Assembly: GCF_900465345.1 (NCBI RefSeq)
Contig: NZ_UEGO01000004.1
Span: 205,648-269,647, forward strand
Length of the DNA stretch: 64,000 bases
Source of the DNA: Asaia bogorensis
GTDB lineage: Bacteria > Pseudomonadota > Alphaproteobacteria > Acetobacterales > Acetobacteraceae
Reading direction: 5' to 3'
Both the position numbers and the translations under genes were made by a program. Under the pieces are notes generated by a model. That model ran no database searches. It had not been told where the DNA came from and saw nothing but the letters and a program-made list of their open reading frames with translations. Positions 42,452 to 52,168 of this stretch are shown one piece after another (the stretch's first letter is position 1; the number at the start of each line of letters is the position of its first letter).

Positions 42452-43309
42452 ATGCGTCGTCTGATTATCTCGGCCGATGATTTCGGCCTGAGTGAAGAGG
42501 TCAACGAGGCCATCGAGATTGCCCATCGTGACGGGTTGCTCTCGACGGCCAGCCTCATGGTTTGCGGCCCGGCCAGCATGGATGCCGTGCGCCGGGCCAG
42601 GCGCCTGCCCAATCTGCGGGTCGGGCTGCATCTGGTGGTGATCGAGGGCGATACCGCCCTGCCCGGTGCCACCATACCGGCCATCGCCACCCCTGATGAC
42701 CGTTTCGGCACGAGCCAGTTCGGCCTTGGCGTCTCCTATTTCTTCCGCCCTGCCGCGCGCCGGGCGCTCTCCCGCGAGATCGAGGCGCAGTTTCGGGCTT
42801 TTCTGGCGTCAGGGCTCACCCTCGATCATGCCAATGCCCACAAGCACATGCATCTGCATCCCACCGTGGGACGGCTTCTGATCGAGGCCGGGCAGCATTA
42901 CGGCCTGCGCCATGTCCGGACACCCTGCGAGCCTCCCGCGCCACTGGCAGCGGCAGAAACACATTTCGATTCACTTGGTGCTGCGGCCCTGCGACGCTGG
43001 TGCAATGTCCTGCGCCATCAGATTGCCCGCGCCGGAATGACCACCAACGATCATTGCTTCGGACTGGCCTGGAGCGGGCAGATGCGCGCCGGGCGCGTGG
43101 CGGGGCTGATCCCCCATCTGCCCGAGGGACTGTCGGAACTCTATTTTCATCCGGCCCTGAGCCAGAATGAACTGTTGCACCGCCTCATGCCGGATTACGA
43201 CCAGAGCGGCGAGTTCGATGCGCTTGTGAGCCCGGAGCTTCGCCAGGCTGTGCACTCAGCCAATATCAGGCTGAGTGACTGGTCGGGACAAACGCTGAAC
43301 GCGGCCTGA
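42452..43309 (+). CDS. hpnK: Hopanoid deacetylase HpnK (YdjC/ChbG family)
   Basis: HpnK removes the acetyl group from the N-acetylglucosaminyl hopanoid made by HpnI. The 285-residue protein is a YdjC/ChbG-like deacetylase with the metal-binding residues in SADDFGLSEEVN (D9, D10), H60 in GLHLVV and the cluster HANAHKHMHLHP (126-137). The start lies 23 bases after hpnJ, so they are cotranscribed. Here the order is hpnI, hpnJ, hpnK, the same order as the names though not the order of the reactions. Confidence 0.94.
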   Translation: MRRLIISADDFGLSEEVNEAIEIAHRDGLLSTASLMVCGPASMDAVRRARRLPNLRVGLHLVVIEGDTALPGATIPAIATPDDRFGTSQFGLGVSYFFRPAARRALSREIEAQFRAFLASGLTLDHANAHKHMHLHPTVGRLLIEAGQHYGLRHVRTPCEPPAPLAAAETHFDSLGAAALRRWCNVLRHQIARAGMTTNDHCFGLAWSGQMRAGRVAGLIPHLPEGLSELYFHPALSQNELLHRLMPDYDQSGEFDALVSPELRQAVHSANIRLSDWSGQTLNAA

Positions 43310-43405
43310 GCCGGTCGCGTCTGCGCCAGAGCGGGCTGCGGTGCCCGCCTTACCGACCGCCCCTTCCGTAAAGCCGATCCAGCTCCCCGGAAAGGGCGGA
43401 ACGTT

Positions 43406-43732
43406 TCAGAGGGCGGAATCCACCCAGGCCTTCAGGGCGCTCTTGGGCAGGGCGCCGGTCTTCTGGGCGACAACTTCACCATTCTTGAAGACCATGAGCG
43501 TCGGGATGCTGCGAACGCCAAAGCGCGTCGGAGCCTCGGGGTTCTCGTCGATATTGATCTTGGCAACCGTCAGACGGCCCTTGTACTCACCACCGATCTC
43601 GTCGAGCGCAGGGGCGATCATCTTGCAGGGGCCGCACCATTCTGCCCAGAAATCGACCAGCACGGGGCCTTCGGCCTGCAGCACGTCCTTGTCAAACCCG
43701 CTGTCGCTGACAGCAACGGTGTTCTCGCTCAT
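43406..43732 (-). CDS. trxA: Thioredoxin
   Basis: A 108-residue classical thioredoxin that reduces disulfides in cytoplasmic proteins. The active site is WCGPC (C33 and C36), followed by [10 protein letters not shown], the cis-proline in [11 protein letters not shown] and the terminal helix. The ATG at 43732 is preferred because GGAGAACAAG stands just before it; an ATG four codons upstream overlaps that site. In many Alphaproteobacteria trxA follows addA directly; here the two are separated by a two-gene cassette on the other strand. Confidence 0.96.
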   Translation of the reverse strand: MSENTVAVSDSGFDKDVLQAEGPVLVDFWAEWCGPCKMIAPALDEIGGEYKGRLTVAKINIDENPEAPTRFGVRSIPTLMVFKNGEVVAQKTGALPKSALKAWVDSAL

Positions 43733-43801
43733 CTTGTTCTCCATTACAGCTGCGAGCCATTACAGGCCCACCTGAATGGGACATATCAGCAGTTCGGCCG
43801 C

Positions 43802-43825
43802 AGCCTTCAAGAGCTAGTGAAGGCT
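43802..43825. promoter_or_regulatory. 8-bp inverted repeat between trxA and the VOC gene
   Basis: AGCCTTCA (43802-43809) pairs with TGAAGGCT (43818-43825). It lies between the two divergent starts (trxA at 43732 and the VOC gene at 43906) and could be an operator or a leader hairpin. Confidence 0.3.
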
Positions 43826-43905
43826 CAGACGCAGCATTTGGAGAAACACAAACCTTCGGCAGACGTTTTATCCAATAACGTCATAACGTTACTGGAGATT
43901 TCCTC

Positions 43906-44844
43906 TTGGCCAAACAATCTGCTTTTCAAAAGCTCTGGGTGGGGATGCTCTGCAGCACCAGCGTGCTTGCCGCTATCCCGTCCGCCATGGCGCAGCCAGC
44001 ACCAACCCAGCCCTTCGCCCCGCTCAGCGCCCCGGCGACCCACCGGATCCTGCCTGGCAAGATCGTTTTCTCCATGCTGGTGACCCCTGATCTGACCAAG
44101 GCGCAGGTGTTTTACTCCCGGCTTTTTGGCTGGAGCTTCCGTGCCGTCGGCGATGGCAGGACGCCGCGGGTCGAGATCCTGTCAGGTACTCAGCCCATAG
44201 GTACGATGGTGGCCCACGCCCTGCGCCATCCTGACCGCGATACCCCATTCTGGATGCCTTTCATCTCGACCTCCGATACTGCGACAGTGGCGCGTGTGAC
44301 GCGGCAGCAGGGAGGCAAGGTGCTATTCGGGCCGCGCCAGATTGATGGTCTTGGCCAGACGGTGATCGTTTCCGACCCGCAGCATGGCATTTACGCAGCA
44401 CTCAGCGCCCTGGCGGGCGATCCCGCCGACCAGCCCGGAAGCCCTGCGCTCAACAGCTGGTCCTGGGCCACGTTGCTGGCCCCGAACCCCGGACAGGAGG
44501 CGGGATATTACCAGCTTCTGTTCAATTACAAGGTCATGGCAGCACCTGAAGCCGATAACGGAAGCCATTACATCATCGCCTCGCAGGACAAGGAACGCGC
44601 GAGCCTCAATACCCTGCCCGATGGTATGACGCAGAAGGACCGTGCCCGGTGGGTACAGTTTGTCCAGGTTCAGGACACGGCGGATGCCGCCAACCGGGCG
44701 ACTGCGCTTGGAGGTCAGGTCATCGTACCGCCTCATGTCGATCGGGATGGCGCCATTGTTGCCGTACTCGCCGATCCCTCTGGCGCTGTGTTCGGCGTCA
44801 TCGAGGCCCAGAAGGACATGCTCGAAATGGGGGCTCCCCAATGA
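43906..44844 (+). CDS. Exported VOC (glyoxalase-like) protein, two domains
   Basis: A TTG start preceded by CTGGAGATT, eight bases away, gives 312 residues. There is a signal peptide that ends SAMAQ after about 30 residues. Two vicinal-oxygen-chelate modules follow: the first around IVFSMLVTPDLTKAQVFYSRLFGW and the second around SWATLLAPNPGQEAGYYQLLFNYKVM, both with the YxxLF pattern that pairs with late phenylalanine-rich strands. VOC proteins include glyoxalases, dioxygenases and antibiotic-binding proteins; most are cytoplasmic, so export is uncommon. The lipoprotein gene behind it overlaps by four bases. Substrate unknown. Confidence 0.82.
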   Translation: MAKQSAFQKLWVGMLCSTSVLAAIPSAMAQPAPTQPFAPLSAPATHRILPGKIVFSMLVTPDLTKAQVFYSRLFGWSFRAVGDGRTPRVEILSGTQPIGTMVAHALRHPDRDTPFWMPFISTSDTATVARVTRQQGGKVLFGPRQIDGLGQTVIVSDPQHGIYAALSALAGDPADQPGSPALNSWSWATLLAPNPGQEAGYYQLLFNYKVMAAPEADNGSHYIIASQDKERASLNTLPDGMTQKDRARWVQFVQVQDTADAANRATALGGQVIVPPHVDRDGAIVAVLADPSGAVFGVIEAQKDMLEMGAPQ

Positions 44845-45128
44845 AGAAACGCTCTGCCTGTTTTGCTCTTCTGGCCCTCTGCACCCTCGGCCTGAGCGGC
44901 TGCGGCTACGATGATTATTATGGTGGTGATTATTACGGCTATCCGGGCGGCTGGAACCGTCATGGCTGGAACAGTGGCTACTCGGTCGGCCCGCACTACA
45001 CTGGCCGTGGCTGGGGCGGACCCGGCTATCGCCGCAATTACGACCGTCGCGACAACCGTCACGACAACCGTCACGACAACAATCGGGATCGTCGGGACAA
45101 CCACCGTAATGACTGGCGTCGTCATTAA
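44841..45128 (+). CDS. Small Tyr/Gly- and Arg/His/Asn-rich lipoprotein
   Basis: A 95-residue protein with lipoprotein signal (KKRSACFALLALCTLGLSGC; lipobox LSGC at C21). The mature part is Tyr/Gly-rich first (YDDYYGGDYYGYPGGW) and then Arg/Asp/Asn/His-rich, with a repeated RHDN pattern. At the DNA level GACAACCGTCAC is repeated twice in tandem with a third half copy (45051-45080), so replication slippage could change its length. No family is recognised. Overlap with the VOC gene (ATGA) suggests that the two act together at the envelope. Confidence 0.8.
   Translation: MKKRSACFALLALCTLGLSGCGYDDYYGGDYYGYPGGWNRHGWNSGYSVGPHYTGRGWGGPGYRRNYDRRDNRHDNRHDNNRDRRDNHRNDWRRH
45051..45080 (+). repeat. Short tandem repeat inside the lipoprotein gene
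   Basis: The 12-base unit GACAACCGTCAC occurs at 45051-45062 and 45063-45074, with a half unit at 45075-45080. It keeps the frame and encodes the RHDN repeats. Confidence 0.7.
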
Positions 45129-45207
45129 CCGGGTCTGAAATCCATCACCCTTCCGTGCTGCGGATCAGGCTGCCCAAGCCCCCGCCCCCTCAGCACGGAC
45201 GGCCCCC

Positions 45208-48200
45208 TCATGATGAGGCATGTGGGGGAATGAAGCTGATGGTCGGGCCTTCGGTCCATACCAGCGCCATGACGAGTTCATGATCGGGGTAGATCTGCTT
45301 CAGCACCGCGCCATAGGCTTCCATCTGCCGTCGATAGGCGGCGGGTATGGCCTGACCAGGCCGAGGCGGGTTCTGCCCCGTCTTGTAATCGCACAGCATG
45401 ATCTGACTGTCGCTCACGCACAGGCGATCCACCTGCCCCAGCACCACCTGACCGAAAGCCACGCCGGTAACCGGCTGCTCCGAAAGACTGCCCGGGCCGA
45501 AAAGCGGTGCCAGCGCCTTGTCGGTGAGTATGGCCAGCACCTGCCCGACAAGACGTGTCACATCGTCAGGCAACAGATCATGCGACGGATGAGAGAGCCA
45601 GGCATGGGCCAGATCCCGCCACTCCGCTTCCGGCCTGTCAGGCAACCACTGCAGCAGGCGATGAACCAGTGTGCCGCGATCGATCGCACGGGCCCGCCTG
45701 TTTTCACGCCCGGACACCAGCCTGAGGGGCGAAAGGGCGGGCGGCGCGGCGCCATACTGCGCATTATCGGGGCGGCTCGGAGCCAGGGGGCGTGTCAGAG
45801 GTGATTCCTGGGGGGCAGCCAAAGCATGCCATTCCGGTGCCTGACCGAAGATGGCCGGCATGGCGTCCGGCACGACCGGTGAGACTGCTTTGGCCGTGCG
45901 GGCCTGTTCAGCAGGTGCTGCTTCGATAATCAGGGTCTCCCCCTCCCAACCGCCCTCAAACGGTGCGGGAACGGCAGCGAGCGACTGGAATCCGGCCTCA
46001 CATAATGCATACCATGACGTTTCAGCAGGCTTCTTCCTTGGCTCCCAACCGCACACCACCAGCCAGTCACTGGCGCGTGTCAGCGCCACATAAAGCAGAC
46101 GGTTACGCTCAGCCTGGGCTGCGGCCTTCTCCTCGGCCTTGAGCCTGTCACCCAGATCAGACGCCAGTTCCTTGCCGGGCATCCAGACTGGCAGATCAAG
46201 CCCGTTCTGATGTGTCCAGAGCAGCTTTTTCTCACCCTGCACATCACCGGTCATATCGGGCAGCACCACCAGACGGGCCTGCAACCCCTTGGAGCCATGC
46301 ACCGTCATGATGCGCACGGCATCGATCTCGGCCTCCGCTTCACGCTTGACGGTCAGGCTGCTTGACGCCAACCAGTGCAGAAAGCCCTGCATGGACGGGG
46401 CGTGCAGCGCCTCAAAGCGCAAGGCGGCGGAAAGCAGATCATCAAGCGGTTCGGCGGCTTCAGGACCGAGACGGGCGAGAGCCCTTGCGCGGCCCTCATG
46501 ACGGCCCAGCGCATCGGCGAGAATCTGATAGGGCGTGGCAAAATCGATTCGGGTCTGTAGCGCTGACAGACGCTCCCAGGCGCTCTGCCATTCCGGACGC
46601 TCACGATGGCGCTCCCGCAGGGCTGTCCAGAGCGGTATTTCACCTCGCTCCATCGCCAGATCCATCAGCGAATGGTCACTGACACCCCCGAATGGGGAGG
46701 TCAGCACGGCAGCCAGGGTGAGATTGTCCTGAGGCAGAAGCAGGGCATGACAGAGCGCCATCATATCCTGCACCGCCAGCGAGTCCGTCAGCCCGACCCC
46801 GACAAGTGTCGCAACCTCCACCCCCTGTCCCTTGAGGGCACGGATCAGGGCACGCAGGAAGGATGAGCGACGTGGCACCAGAACCAGCACCTCACCGGCC
46901 CGCAGCGGCGTCTGACCGGGCTGGGGCGGTTTGCCAATCTGGGCGGCAATCCACTGGGCAAGATGGTCGGCCAGCTTCTGGGGTGCGCGGCTTTGCCCCG
47001 CATTGCCTGTCGGCGCGGCCCAGGGGTCGTCGATGCCGTCCTTCTCATCCTTTGGCACGAGCGGCCACAGCTCGACGCGCCCCCCCTGACCGGGGCGGGC
47101 AGAGCGATGGGGCGGCAGGGTATCGCGCCCCGGCTCGCGCAGTCCGTCTGCGGCGAGTGGGTTGGTAAAGACGGCATCGACCAGATCGAGAACCGGGGCA
47201 ACCGAGCGAAATGAGACCCCGATTTCGGGCGTACGCCATTCCTGCGCGGCACCGATGACCATGTCACGAAAGCGGTCTCGCGCACGGAACAATCCCTGTG
47301 GATCGGCCCCCTGGAAGGCATAGATGGACTGCTTGAAGTCACCCACGGCAAAAACCGTTCGGGGCCGCCCTTCCATGTCGCGGGCGCTTTCACCCACGAA
47401 GAATTCCTCGATCAGGGCTGTGGCAATTTCCCATTGCGCGGCAGACGTATCCTGCACTTCGTCCAGCAGCAGGTGGTCAAGTCCGCCATCGAGCTTGTAG
47501 AGCACCCATGATGCGCCCGGGTCGCGCAGCAGATCGCGGGTGCTGGCAATCAGATCGTCATAATCGACCAGCCCACGGAGCGTCTTGTCCTGTGCGTAGC
47601 GTTCGAGCGTGGGGGCCGCCAGCGCAAAGAGGGCCAGATTGAGCGCGATCAGACGCTGGACAGCAATGCTGCGCCCCAGCGCAATCTGTCGCTCGGCCTC
47701 GCGGGTAAACGCCTCCATGATATGGGGGCGATCCCGGTTGATGGCAGCGGGCACGAAGCCCCTGGCAGCGCGGGGTGTGCCGGTACCGGTGACGAAAACT
47801 GCATACCAGTCCTCTGCATCCCGTTCCTGCGGTGTGCGGGACAGGGCATCCAGCATCCGGCCCAGCATGGCCTGCATGGGCGGTGTACCAAGGGGGAGCG
47901 CCTCCTGGGCGCAACGCCGCAGCGTCGCCTCGTCAGGTAAGGCCGTGCGCTGGGCCAGAAGCTCGTCAAGACTTTCCTCACCGGCATCGAAAGCGCGCCG
48001 ATAGGCCCGCTCGATGCGCCCCGGCTCGATCTGCCATCGGGCAAAACTCTGACGCAGCCGCGCCGCACGTCCCTGAAGCGCCCTGATGCGATCGAGATAG
48101 TCTTCAAGCCCGACCTGCCCGGCCAGCAGGGAGAGCCTTTGTTCCATGATGGGGTCGCGGGCGGCCCGTGAGAGCGTCTGCTCGATGGCATTGGCCAGAG

Positions 48201-48759
48201 CAAGACCGGAATCCGTCTCTTCCATCAGGGTGAAATGCGGGTTGATTGCAGCTTCCAGCGGGAAACGACGCAGCAATGACTGACAGAAAGCGTGGATCGT
48301 GCCGATCTTCATGCCGCCGGGCAGATCAAGCACCCGCACGAAAAGCGCGCGTGCCGCCTGACGCGTCTCGGGGGAAACGGGTACGCTCAACGCGTGCAAT
48401 TCACCATCGAGTGCCGCATCGGGTAGCGACACCCAGCGCCCGAGGCGGGACTGCAGGCGATTGGCCATTTCGGCGGCTGCCGCCCGCGTGAAGGTCAGAC
48501 ACTGGATGCGGGCAGGGTCGCAGCCGGGCAGGAGCACGGGGGAGCCTGTTTGCGGGTCGGCCACCAGAACAGGCAGCATGAGCCGCAACAGGCGGTCGAT
48601 CAGAAGCTTCGTCTTGCCACTGCCTGCTGAGGCCGAGACAAAAACCGAAGCCAGCGGGTCGGACGCCAGACGCTGGATGTCATTGGCCGATGCAATAATC
48701 TGGGCATTGCCTGGTGGAGCATTGTGCGCCGGGGCGTTACTTGCCGGGATCTGGCTCAT
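45208..48759 (-). CDS. addA: AddA helicase-nuclease subunit
   Basis: AddA is the UvrD-like helicase and nuclease subunit of the AddAB enzyme, which resects double-strand breaks for RecA-dependent repair. The 1183-residue protein has Walker A SASAGSGKT (42-50), the helicase motifs LLLDEVQDTSAAQWE and VFAVGDFKQSIYAFQGA, and a C-terminal RecB-type nuclease with D1124 and K1126 in LCDYKTGQN. Its ATG overlaps the addB stop by four bases. The length is normal for alphaproteobacterial AddA. It is the last gene of the tsaE-addB-addA run. Confidence 0.95.
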   Translation of the reverse strand: MSQIPASNAPAHNAPPGNAQIIASANDIQRLASDPLASVFVSASAGSGKTKLLIDRLLRLMLPVLVADPQTGSPVLLPGCDPARIQCLTFTRAAAAEMANRLQSRLGRWVSLPDAALDGELHALSVPVSPETRQAARALFVRVLDLPGGMKIGTIHAFCQSLLRRFPLEAAINPHFTLMEETDSGLALANAIEQTLSRAARDPIMEQRLSLLAGQVGLEDYLDRIRALQGRAARLRQSFARWQIEPGRIERAYRRAFDAGEESLDELLAQRTALPDEATLRRCAQEALPLGTPPMQAMLGRMLDALSRTPQERDAEDWYAVFVTGTGTPRAARGFVPAAINRDRPHIMEAFTREAERQIALGRSIAVQRLIALNLALFALAAPTLERYAQDKTLRGLVDYDDLIASTRDLLRDPGASWVLYKLDGGLDHLLLDEVQDTSAAQWEIATALIEEFFVGESARDMEGRPRTVFAVGDFKQSIYAFQGADPQGLFRARDRFRDMVIGAAQEWRTPEIGVSFRSVAPVLDLVDAVFTNPLAADGLREPGRDTLPPHRSARPGQGGRVELWPLVPKDEKDGIDDPWAAPTGNAGQSRAPQKLADHLAQWIAAQIGKPPQPGQTPLRAGEVLVLVPRRSSFLRALIRALKGQGVEVATLVGVGLTDSLAVQDMMALCHALLLPQDNLTLAAVLTSPFGGVSDHSLMDLAMERGEIPLWTALRERHRERPEWQSAWERLSALQTRIDFATPYQILADALGRHEGRARALARLGPEAAEPLDDLLSAALRFEALHAPSMQGFLHWLASSSLTVKREAEAEIDAVRIMTVHGSKGLQARLVVLPDMTGDVQGEKKLLWTHQNGLDLPVWMPGKELASDLGDRLKAEEKAAAQAERNRLLYVALTRASDWLVVCGWEPRKKPAETSWYALCEAGFQSLAAVPAPFEGGWEGETLIIEAAPAEQARTAKAVSPVVPDAMPAIFGQAPEWHALAAPQESPLTRPLAPSRPDNAQYGAAPPALSPLRLVSGRENRRARAIDRGTLVHRLLQWLPDRPEAEWRDLAHAWLSHPSHDLLPDDVTRLVGQVLAILTDKALAPLFGPGSLSEQPVTGVAFGQVVLGQVDRLCVSDSQIMLCDYKTGQNPPRPGQAIPAAYRRQMEAYGAVLKQIYPDHELVMALVWTEGPTISFIPPHASS

Positions 48760-51752
48760 TCTCCGCCCTCCTCACGCGCCGCACTCCATTCCGACACACG
48801 CGCCAGATGGGCGTAATCGCTGTAGCGCGGCACATAATCGGGGTGCGGGTGTGAGCGATACGCTGTTGCCGGGTTATCGAAAGCCTCGATGCGTCGGCGC
48901 AACCTGTCGAGGGATGTCTCGACCAGATCGGCCAGATCCTCCGGTTTGCGCGGTACCGAAAGTTCCTCACCGCGATTCCGATCGCCGGTCAATCGCCAGT
49001 AAAGCAAAGAGGCTGTCTCCGCGGGCGGCAGGCCGGCAAAACCACCAAGGCGCAGCATGGCGGCTTCCAGCACAAGTTGCGAGCTCCACCCGGCTTCCAC
49101 ATCGCTCACCTTTGGCAGGCTGCCTGTCTTGTAATCGATGATGGTCGCGCGCCCGTCCGATCCGATCTCGATCCGGTCAGCGCGTGCATTGAGTTTGAAG
49201 GGTGCATAGGGCGGCGTCAGGGTCAGGGTGCCTTTCTGCTCCGTACTGATCCGGGCCGGTTTCTCTCGCCCGGCCTCACGCTCGCAGACCCAATCGGCAA
49301 TACGTATCAGGCGCGGGCGCCACCAGGCTGCAAGAGCTGGCCGAAGGTCTCGCCCCTCCATCGCCTTGAGCAACGCTGCATGAAGCGCCCTGCCCCCGTT
49401 TTGCCCTGCGGCCAGCCAGGCATCGATGCCGTCATGCACCACCACACCGATATCCGAGCGATCCGCTGCCTCTTCCAGAGCAGGCAGGGCTCTCAGGCCC
49501 AGGACATGACGGGCATAGATCGCATAAGGGTCACGCAGCCACAGATCGATTTCCGTTACCGAAAGCCGCCTCGGCCTGCGGGCCACAGGCGGACGCGGTT
49601 CAGGCGGCGGCACCGGACGGGCTGCCCCTTGCGGCTGGTCCAGACGGGCCTGCCAGAAAAGGGCCGGATGGCTGGGCAGGTTTTGCCCGCGTCCTTCAAG
49701 CAGGGCATCGAGCCGCACAAGCCAACGTGCCGGAACGGCAGGTGCCCCATCGCGTCGCGATGCGCTCGACAGGACAATTTCCTCACCCGACAGAAACGCT
49801 GTAGTGAAATCATGCGCAGCCGTGCCCACCAGTCGTTCTGGCGAAGGCAGGCCTGCGCGCGTGCGCATCGGGCGGCTGAGCCACGGGCCGGGATCGGTGG
49901 CAGGCGGCCATATCCCCTCATTGAGCCCACCCAGAATGACAAGATTGGCAAACTGCAACCGGGCCTCAAGCACACCCAGTATCGAGATACGGGGGTGAAG
50001 GGCTTCGCCATCGCGCCCCTGCAACACGCGCTGGCCAAACACCATCTGCCCCGCCATCGAGGCGAGCAGGAAGGCAGGCATGCCCGCCAGACCCTGCGGC
50101 GGCAGAACGGCACCATGAGTCATCAGGCTGGCGACATGGCGCGACAGGGCATGGCCCTCTGCCCCAAGCCAGAGGCGCTCTTCACCCGGCTGATCCTGTG
50201 TCGTGGCCAGCGCCTCTGCTGCACGAACGAGCAAGGTGAGCAGATCCGGCAGGGGAAGATCCCCACATTCCAGAAGCGGCGACATCGCCTCCGAAAGCCG
50301 TTCCAGAAAATCCGATAGTGGCTCGGCCTGATCGGGGCTGTCCGCCGTTTCTGCCGCGCTCTGGTCCTGCTTCTGCAGCGCAAGGCGCAATCCAGCCATG
50401 CCAGGTGGTGGCGCAGGACCGCGCAGCACCAATCGCTCGAGGCGACGCGCCGTGGCACGACAATTACCCGGTGTGCTGCCCAGCGCGACAAGCGGATGCT
50501 TCAGCAGCGCCAGCAGGGCAACGGGGGCCAGATTGGCAACAGCCGCTTCAGCCACAAGGCGCAGCAGGATGGAAGCAGGCGCGAGCGCCAGCGCCTCGCC
50601 TGCGCTGTCATCCGCCACAATGCCGTAACGGAGCAGTTCCGTTGCCACCCGACGCGCCAGAGCGCGGTCAGGCGTTACCAGTGAAGCCGTCCGACCAGGA
50701 GTCTCGACCGCATGACGCAGGATCATGGCGAGACTGGCGGCCTCCTGCTGCTGGTCATCGGCATCGACACGCGTGATGCCGGCCAGTGGCAGGGGGGTCG
50801 TACTTTCTCCCCAGGCCGAAAGGCCTTCCATCGGGCGCATGAACAGGCTGGTCAGGGCCGCACGTGCTTGAAGGGCCTGTGAGGCGGCCTTGTCCGCATT
50901 GGGCGGGAGGTCATCCCAGAGCGCGATGGTTTCACGGGAAACACCCAGATCGCTGACCAGACGTCGGAATCCGGATTGCGGATGGCTCTCCGGCAATGTG
51001 TCCCACAGCGTTTCCGGCAGATCGAGATCCACACCGGGCAGAATGACACAGCCTTGGGGCGCATCGAGCACTGCACGCAGGATGGCACAGACGGCAAACA
51101 TGCCATCGGTGAATCCGACAGCCCAGAGCGGCCCCTGAGGCGGGGCATCGCGCCAGCGCGCCGCCTGCGCCTGCAGGACCGCCACCTGCCGTGCGACCGG
51201 GTTCATCAACCCGGTTTCCTGCAGCCATTGCGGCCAGGCCTCGGTGACGATGTGCAGAAACTGCAGCGTTTTATGCCAGTGATCGGCAAAACGTGGCTCG
51301 GCGGCATCGGGTAGACGCTCGCGCAGATCGACGCCAACGCGTTCGGCATCATCCATCAGCTCTGCAAGGGCAGAGGCCAGCGGCCAGGCCTGCTCGAGAG
51401 TCAGGTCAGCACTGAATACGCCCCTGGCCTGAAGCACCAGCGCTGCCAGAACCGACAGGCGGCGCAGCTTGTCCACCGCAGGCGGGAAGGAAAACGCCTC
51501 GGCTCCCGAAAGCGCCAGATCCTCCTCGTTCACATCACCAACCGGCACGATGCGGGGTAGCAGCGCCGCCTTGCCATCCAGAGAGCGCAAAAACGCCTCG
51601 GTGAGATTACGGGCGGCGCGTCGGCTCGGCACGAGAATGAGCGCATTATCGGCCTCCTGCCGCGCCGGTCCGGCCAGCCAGCGACGCGCGACATCGTCGA
51701 GAAAGGAGCGGTCGGGTGGAATCGTCGCCAGTGTCACAGCCGGTCGTCCCAC
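48756..51752 (-). CDS. addB: AddB helicase-nuclease subunit
   Basis: The 998-residue protein is the partner of AddA. Its N-terminal half is an inactive helicase-like region (SFLDDVARRWL, ALILVPSRRAARNLTEAFL), and the C-terminal end has the nuclease motif with D873 and K875 in IIDYKTGSLP. The four cysteines of the iron-sulfur pin of Bacillus AddB are absent, as is usual for alphaproteobacterial AddB. The GTG at 51752 is used; a GTG at 51737 that overlaps the tsaE stop (GTGA) is an equally good alternative and removes five residues. The pair is translationally coupled. Confidence 0.94.
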   Translation of the reverse strand: MGRPAVTLATIPPDRSFLDDVARRWLAGPARQEADNALILVPSRRAARNLTEAFLRSLDGKAALLPRIVPVGDVNEEDLALSGAEAFSFPPAVDKLRRLSVLAALVLQARGVFSADLTLEQAWPLASALAELMDDAERVGVDLRERLPDAAEPRFADHWHKTLQFLHIVTEAWPQWLQETGLMNPVARQVAVLQAQAARWRDAPPQGPLWAVGFTDGMFAVCAILRAVLDAPQGCVILPGVDLDLPETLWDTLPESHPQSGFRRLVSDLGVSRETIALWDDLPPNADKAASQALQARAALTSLFMRPMEGLSAWGESTTPLPLAGITRVDADDQQQEAASLAMILRHAVETPGRTASLVTPDRALARRVATELLRYGIVADDSAGEALALAPASILLRLVAEAAVANLAPVALLALLKHPLVALGSTPGNCRATARRLERLVLRGPAPPPGMAGLRLALQKQDQSAAETADSPDQAEPLSDFLERLSEAMSPLLECGDLPLPDLLTLLVRAAEALATTQDQPGEERLWLGAEGHALSRHVASLMTHGAVLPPQGLAGMPAFLLASMAGQMVFGQRVLQGRDGEALHPRISILGVLEARLQFANLVILGGLNEGIWPPATDPGPWLSRPMRTRAGLPSPERLVGTAAHDFTTAFLSGEEIVLSSASRRDGAPAVPARWLVRLDALLEGRGQNLPSHPALFWQARLDQPQGAARPVPPPEPRPPVARRPRRLSVTEIDLWLRDPYAIYARHVLGLRALPALEEAADRSDIGVVVHDGIDAWLAAGQNGGRALHAALLKAMEGRDLRPALAAWWRPRLIRIADWVCEREAGREKPARISTEQKGTLTLTPPYAPFKLNARADRIEIGSDGRATIIDYKTGSLPKVSDVEAGWSSQLVLEAAMLRLGGFAGLPPAETASLLYWRLTGDRNRGEELSVPRKPEDLADLVETSLDRLRRRIEAFDNPATAYRSHPHPDYVPRYSDYAHLARVSEWSAAREEGGE

Positions 51753-52168
51753 CCCGTGACCTGCGCCCGCCTCTCTGTATCCCCCGGCCCCGGCAAAAGG
51801 GTCAGATGCAGGGCGTGCGAAGGAAGCTCGTCACCCGCGCGCTCGGGCCACTCCACCAGCATGATTCCTTCCTGAACCTCGTCCCAGCCCAGTTCGAACA
51901 GGGCATCAGGTCCGTCCAGGCGCCAGAGGTCGAAATGCGCCACTATGGCCTTGGGCAATTCATAGATCTGCACCAGAGAGAATGTCGGGCTCGGCACTTC
52001 AAGCGAAGGATCATCCGCCAGCGCACGCAGGAAAGCTCGGGCAAAGACGCTCTTGCCCATACCCATCTCGCCATGCAGCGCAATCACATCCCCCGGCCGC
52101 GACAACTCTGCCAGACGGACAGCAAGGGCTTCGGTGGCGGGCTGATCGGGGAGGTCGATTTGGCTCAT
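51734..52168 (-). CDS. tsaE: tRNA t6A37 threonylcarbamoyl ATPase TsaE
   Basis: TsaE is the essential ATPase that supports TsaB-TsaD in making the t6A modification at tRNA position 37. The 144-residue protein has Walker A GEMGMGKS (33-40) in VIALHGEMGMGKSVFARAFL, SPTFSLVQIYE and the DLWRLDG and VEWPERAG motifs. The ATG at 52168 is used; a TTG 27 bases upstream is also in frame. It is the first gene of tsaE-addB-addA, an order widely conserved in Alphaproteobacteria. Confidence 0.93.
   Translation of the reverse strand: MSQIDLPDQPATEALAVRLAELSRPGDVIALHGEMGMGKSVFARAFLRALADDPSLEVPSPTFSLVQIYELPKAIVAHFDLWRLDGPDALFELGWDEVQEGIMLVEWPERAGDELPSHALHLTLLPGPGDTERRAQVTGWDDRL

Noticed and set aside
45051..45080. 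Tandem repeats considered as a CRISPR or regulatory array
   Set aside because: The 12-base units are contiguous, in frame and inside a lipoprotein gene, so they are coding repeats.
49077..50318. A 413-codon plus-strand frame opposite addB
   Set aside because: The translation is Arg/His/Gln-rich without motifs, and addB on the minus strand is a clear gene.
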